Assembly: GCA_038496445.1 (NCBI GenBank)
Contig: JALMLS010000525.1
Coordinates: 124,001 to 188,000, forward strand
Origin: Trichosphaerium sp. ATCC 40318
Lineage: Eukaryota; Discosea; Flabellinia; Trichosidae
Direction of reading: 5' to 3'
DNA length: 64,000 bases
Each line of letters begins with the position of its first letter. Positions within the stretch are counted from its first letter, which is position 1. The position numbers and the translations under genes are program-made. Below the pieces are notes generated by a model that had not been told where the DNA came from, searched no databases, and saw only the letters and a list, made by a program, of their open reading frames with translations. Below, piece after piece: positions 58,992 to 64,000 of this stretch.

Positions 58992-61900
58992 CTACAATTT
59001 AGGAAATAGGTTTTTGTGGGTGTAATATTTTTCTCCTGCTGCAAACTGTTTTACAGTATGTCCAGATTGCGAACGTAGCAACCATTTTACTGAGAGCAAA
59101 CCATTAATGCCAACAGGCCCTAAAAACAAAGTCACAAAAAAGAAAGAAAAATCAAGCAATATATGTTACCTCTTGCGTGTATTCTACCAGTTGCAATCCC
59201 AACCTCAGCACCAAGACCAAAACGGAAGCCTAAAGAAACCATAAGGTCTTTATAACATCATCAATCAAGTGTTTACCATCAGCAAACCTCGTGCTACAGT
59301 TATGAAATACGCAAGCACTATCGACATCCCTTTTGAAAGAAAGTTAGAGTTAAGGTTCGAGTTTGATTGTCCGTTACCTTTGAAACAACTTGACACTCTC
59401 AGAATTATTTGTTAGTATTGCTTCTGTATGACCGCTGCCGTTAGCATTGATATGATCTAGAAGATAAACATTTATAAGTTCAACAGAAAAACAAGTTGGA
59501 AAAACCAAAAAAAGTACCAATAGCCTCAGAAACATTGTCTACTATTTCAAGTGTCAACATGTTATCACCATATTCCTCATGAAAAGATTTGGTTTTTGTG
59601 AGACCAAACGTCTTGCAAGCACGTGGTCCTCCGTAAGCCACAATATTGGCTTTGGTGATAGCAGATACTATTTTTTGTGCTGATCCGTTTTTAACGTGTG
59701 CTGCATGGATCAAAAGCGTTTCCAAAGCATTGCATGCAGCTGGATAATCAGTTTTTGCGTCAATAATGATGTTTATAGCAGTGTCTAATCAGAAAAAAAA
59801 TCTGGTTAAAAACGTGATCACATATCAAGGTGTGTTAACATACCAATATCAACGTCTTTGTCTACAAAAATATGGCATATGCCCTCTGCATGACCAAGTA
59901 CAGGTATCTTTGTGTTAGATTGTATGTAAGTAACCAATGATCCAGATCCTCTATACAAAAATTAGAGTTAATTCATTCATGGGTAACTTATAACTTGCCT
60001 TGGGATTACCAAGTCAATGTAGTCATGAAGTTTAAGCAGATTTGGAATGGCTTTACGGCCATGAATGAGTGATATCAAATACCTAACCTTGCATTAATAA
60101 CTTTGTTTAAGAGCAAAAGGGTAAAGGGTACCTGGATGATCTGCTCTTTGTGACTTGTTCTATTGATTCCATTACAATGCGGTGCAATATTGTATTACTT
60201 CTTGCCGCTTCTTTGCCACCTTTGAGGATAAGACCATTTCCACTCTTGATAGCAAGTGCTGCAATTTGTGGTAATGCATCTGGGCGTGCTTCGAAAATAA
60301 CAAGGAGTACACCAAGAGGTACAGATACTTTTTCCAGTATGAGACCGCTAGCGAGTTCTGTACGCTTAAGTACACGTCCTATAGGTTCTGTTGATGTCCC
60401 AATTTGTCTGATGCCGGTAACCAATGTCTTTTATGAAACACGTGTCAGTTTGTTTACAACAATTGTACTTTTTTACAGATGACGTACCTGAAGTTTCTGT
60501 GGTGTTAGTTTGAGCCTCTTTATGAGTGGTTTATCTATTCCGTTTGCAATAGCATCTTTCATGTCTATGGCGTTTTCTCTGGGCTAATCTGAGCGGCGCT
60601 GAGGTTTAAAGAAAGGAGCGTACGCCAGAATCTTTGAGCTTTGTTGCATTATTTTATCTGCTATGTTCTCTAGGATAGCTGCTCGTTGTTCAGTGCTAAG
60701 CTTTACTGCTTGTCTGCTTGCTTGTCGTACAGCCTTGGCGAGTTTAATCTCGGCATTGTTGGAAGTTCGCTTCAATTCCCTACATTTAACGTGTCAGACA
60801 AGCAAAAACTTGTTACAACAGCCACTTGCATCTCAGGATTTTTGATAAACAAGGTACCAACCGTTTCGCCTTTAAACAATCGAACAATAGAATCTTTAGA
60901 ATATCCAGAAGCAATGACGACCATCTTTTTTTTAAAAAGAGATTAACAACAGGATTGAGATTCATAAATTGCACCTTGACTCCACCCAATAGAGCATCCT
61001 TGGCTGCGTCTATTTTAGCTTGCATGCCACCTTTTTGCACAATTAGCGACAACAATGAATCCTGTATCTAAATACCTCTTCCTACACGTGACTTGGTGCC
61101 AATCTCGTAATCTGTTTCGCCATTGACGTACGTATTAATGAGTTTCTAAAAGAGACGATTATTAATCAACACTGAACTTGGATACGCATACTGAGCCTGT
61201 ATCCGAAGGGTGACCAGTGTATAAACCATCGACATCAGTGAGTAAAATAACCAAATCGGCATTTACTTCACGTGCTACTAAACCAGCAAGAGAGTCATTA
61301 TCCCAAAAGAGTTTCTCTTGGACATCTGTGTAAGGCGTTTTTCGAGTACTTTGCAAAAAAATTACAATTTGGCACCGGTTGGGTCACATGGCTCACCTCA
61401 ATACATCGTTCTCGTTCAATACAGGAAGCACACCTACCTGTAATAGATTCTCCAAAGTATGACGTATATTGTATCGTCTTTCAGGATGCTTGAAATCCTC
61501 ATCTGTGACAAGAACTTGAGACAAGGATACCTCCTTTTGTGAGAATAGAGTATCATATACGGCCATCAAACGGCTCTGACCGGACGCAGCGCATTCTCTA
61601 GGACCCGACTACACACAAAGGGGGTAAGGATAAGGATAGTTAAAAATAGTAGGCGAAGTTGAATCGAAACTCGCAAACTTTGATACGGAACTAGCTACTA
61701 AAAAGGCGCTCGTACGTATTGTGATGACACAGTATCGCGAACGTGAGCGCGCAAAGGGGCGCTAAGAAGTGTTTGACCACGTATAAGACGCCTTCCCATT
61801 CCTAACAAACAAATTTTAAGTGTTACAAACACCTTCTCCGCTCGTAAGTGATGGCTGTCGTACCGATAGAACCGCTAGTTACGAATATAACCTGTTTTCC

Positions 61901-62041
61901 CACATGAATCAACTCTGCTATCTGTTCCACAATGTGGCCGAGCCTGCCAAGCGCCAGAGACCCATCAGCTTGCGTAACAACGCTTGTTCCCACTTTTACG
62001 ACAATACGCTTGAAATACTGAATGTCTTCTCTAGTGCTCAT
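58992..62041 (-). CDS. P5CS: Bifunctional delta-1-pyrroline-5-carboxylate synthase (glutamate 5-kinase + gamma-glutamyl phosphate reductase)
   Basis: Catalyses the first two steps of proline synthesis from glutamate with ATP and NADPH. The N-terminal kinase reads [57 protein letters not shown] and [16 protein letters not shown]. The reductase half reads [50 protein letters not shown], the catalytic Cys in [35 protein letters not shown] and [20 protein letters not shown] then HARGPVG. It ends HKNLFPKL with TAG at 58992-58994. Domain fusion as in animals and plants. About a dozen short introns. Start ATG at 62041 gives a normal kinase N-terminus without an obvious targeting peptide. Confidence 0.94.
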
Positions 62042-62328
62042 GATAAAAACCTACTAGGTACTCTAAGCGCGTGTTTGAGAGCGTGCGAAGTATTTTCCCT
62101 TGTGTAAATTCCACACTTTTCTTATTCACATATAATACGCGAGGGTGAGTTACAAACATGTTGTTACGAACTACTAGCCGTTTATCAATCGCTAGAAAAG
62201 GTGCGTTGAGAAAAACTGTCAATTTATCCGTTTCGACGGTCATTTTATGCGTGAAGGAGTGCTGACATTCATCTAGTCGTGCCTGTGACACGTAGGATAA
62301 CTACAACACATAACAATAAACAAAATAG

Positions 62329-63933
62329 ATGGAAACAATCAACACGTACGTCTATCGCCCAAACAGACCATTACGAGTGACAAGCCACATCTGGTTCTTA
62401 ATACTCTTCATTATGAACTTAAGCTTACAAAATCATTCAGAGCGTACCACTCGTCGCTTCACAACTAGTATTAATGAACCTACACAACACCTGATCAAAA
62501 AATCAAATTATTTTGTGGTTGGTGTGGCTGCAGCCATAGCACTCGCTTTCGGTTACATGAGCGAAACAAAGGCTGAGGACGAAGAAGAGCCAGCAATGAA
62601 GTTTGAGGACATGGAGTGGGATGAAGAAACATCCTTGCTTCACCGTCTCATCCCAGAAGGTACTTTAAACCCTTTATTACGATCGTTTTGTGACACCCAT
62701 AACCAATAGAGACATGGAAAATGGACGACGTCACTCAATACTGGGACTTTCTACTTACGCGATACATGATCGCTTATGCCAACAAACGCCTTCGTTACTA
62801 TGGAGATAAGCTAACAGAGATAATGTCAGGCTTACTCGTAATGGTGTGTGCAAGGGAGAGCATAGAACCAGGGTACCACAACACACATCTAAAAAAAGCC
62901 ATGGTTACAAGCAGCTAGTTGGCATTAAATTTTTTTTGTTGAATTTAGCCTTGACATGTTTTTTGCAGTGCACCACGGTCAGCTTTGGTTCTGCAAGAGG
63001 CTATCATGAAGCAACCACAGAAACTAGAAGAACACTACAAATTCTGTTGTGATGCTATATTCCCTGAAAACAATGGAGCAGCGTACGTACAACAATGGCT
63101 TGATGATAGCTCTATTTTCTATTTAGCTAATTATTGTTAGTGTACATTTTATTGCAGAGGCCTTGTGGCGTATTTACTCCAAAAAATCATTGGAATTATT
63201 GCAAGACCTACAAAAGAAAGTGGTTAAGAGAGGGTACGGTCCATTGTTGTTGCCTTGGTTGTGTAGTAATTGGAGTTATAGTAAATCTCACCCTGATTGC
63301 GGCTACGAGGATGAAGCTACGAGAATACAAACGCTATTCAAGCGTCGACCAGACTGGCGTCTCATATCGAGAGAGGAGTTCACAGTACGTTCAAAATACG
63401 TGCTCATGTTTTGCTCATCAATGTGTGTAGGTGACATCCTTGGATGACTTGGACAGACTCGTATTACATTATTTCTTAACAGCGGATAAGACAGCTATCC
63501 GCCTCATGTGCGATGTCACAGCTCCTTTGCTCGAGCCAGAGGAATATTCACGACAGCACGCACTGTACACCAAGGGAGAATTAGACGATATCGCTCCGCT
63601 TTTGGGCACGTGATACGCACTTTTTTTTGTTCTAAATTAACTGAATGTATAGGACATACAGCATACGTTCTATTGGATTGGATGGCAGCAGTGCACCCAC
63701 TGTGTTATCAAGAGGTTTATAGATACTCTCTTATTGAAAAATACGCCAAAAATTCAAAGTTTGCACCAACCGATGACAGCCCAGAATCTAACTTGAAGCG
63801 GTCGTACATGTCAAACCAACAACTACAAATTGCGACTGAGCTTAGTGCCAGTTATGCCAATGGTCAACTACCTCTAGATATGCCATCAGAGCTTAAACAG
63901 TACATAGCCCATGGCGCGTACTTCGTCAACTGA
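62329..63933 (+). CDS. Hypothetical protein with mitochondrial-like leader and one membrane helix
   Basis: ATG 62329 opens a short exon METINT, joined by a GTACGT intron to LQNHSERTTRRFTTSINEPT, a basic Ser/Thr leader, then YFVVGVAAAIALAFGYMSE (membrane helix). An acidic linker (EDEEEPAMKFEDMEWDEE) leads to a helical soluble domain: YWDFLLTRYMIAYANKRLRY, RSALVLQEAIMKQPQKLEEH, ALWRIYSKKSLELLQDLQKK, TSLDDLDRLVLHYFLTADKT, and TAYVLLDWMAAVHPLCYQEV. Stop TGA at 63931-63933, then AATAAATAAA. It looks like an inner-membrane protein facing one compartment; the family is not recognised. The junction near 63088-63160 is unresolved in phase, and the intron at about 63608-63651 seems to use a GC donor. 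Divergent from P5CS with 287 bp between starts. Confidence 0.65.
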
Positions 63934-63943
63934 AAAAAACCCA

Positions 63944-63952
63944 ATAAATAAA
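63944..63952 (+). terminator. Likely polyadenylation signal
   Basis: AATAAATAAA begins about 10 bp after the stop of the last gene, matching the eukaryotic AATAAA signal. Similar AATAAA elements close behind stops are seen after the sedolisin and after the small ORF at 5547. Confidence 0.5.
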
Positions 63953-64000
63953 TCAATTGACCAAAAATACCGTTGGTTTTGAAAAGAATTTTATAGTACC

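Noticed and set aside
62031-62291. 86-codon minus-strand frame next to the P5CS start
   Set aside because: Lies in the short promoter gap, overlaps the kinase start in another frame and has no recognisable motif.

Overview
The window is nuclear DNA of a compact, AT-rich eukaryotic genome (roughly 38% GC, estimated by eye). Almost every gene is cut by many short GT..AG introns, mostly 35-90 nt, several per kilobase. Intergenic gaps are small, divergent neighbours often share 80-290 bp, and stops TAA, TAG and TGA are all used, so the standard code fits. The gene set (plant-type PPi-dependent phosphofructokinase, a protein like the slime-mould calcium-binding LAV1-2/CBP40 family, saposin-B proteins, a TPP1-like sedolisin, DEP, BTB-discoidin, MORN and RhoGEF proteins, fused P5C synthase) suggests a free-living amoeboid protist, perhaps an amoebozoan. 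That placement is inference from gene content only.

Layout. 1-8.4 kb: a DBH/MOXD1-like copper monooxygenase (cut by the left edge), PPi-phosphofructokinase, a small Cys-containing ORF, an acidic protein, a small basic protein and an F-box-like protein. 8.5-16.1 kb: a secreted GH31 glycosidase, then a multidomain fusion PH-DEP-FSP1(AIFM2)-like oxidoreductase-NmrA. 16.6-24.2 kb: ankyrin-RING E3 ligase, sedolisin, LAV1-2-like coiled-coil protein, secreted His/Gly repeat protein. 25.2-33.6 kb: a long F-box protein, convergent with a long PARG-like protein that carries a large unrecognised C-terminal region. 34.2-43 kb: MORN-repeat protein, saposin-B protein, amino-acid transporter, NDUFAF1/CIA30, a small membrane protein. 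43.1-53.7 kb: P5A-type ATPase (ATP13A1/Spf1), BTB-BACK-discoidin protein, RhoGEF. 54-64 kb: a small membrane protein, ABT1/ESF2, a ZC3H15-like protein without zinc fingers, an SLC41/MgtE magnesium transporter, bifunctional P5C synthase, and an unrecognised protein with a mitochondrial-looking N-terminus.

The genes are mostly unrelated housekeeping functions (lysosomal and secreted hydrolases, mitochondrial assembly, ER quality control, ribosome biogenesis, signalling); no operon-like grouping is seen. The most unusual signals are: (1) the DEP-FSP1-NmrA fusion, supported inside single exons; (2) the PARG-like protein with a novel C-terminal region; (3) strong over-representation of CACGTG, often as TCACGTGA, mainly in introns and intergenic gaps, including two GC-AG introns whose donors read GCACGTGA; (4) a ZC3H15 homologue whose two CCCH fingers are absent; (5) a 13-nt micro-exon encoding the HxH copper ligand of the monooxygenase. 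Exon boundaries were placed by eye from reading frame, GT/AG signals and family patterns, so ends of multi-exon genes carry some uncertainty.
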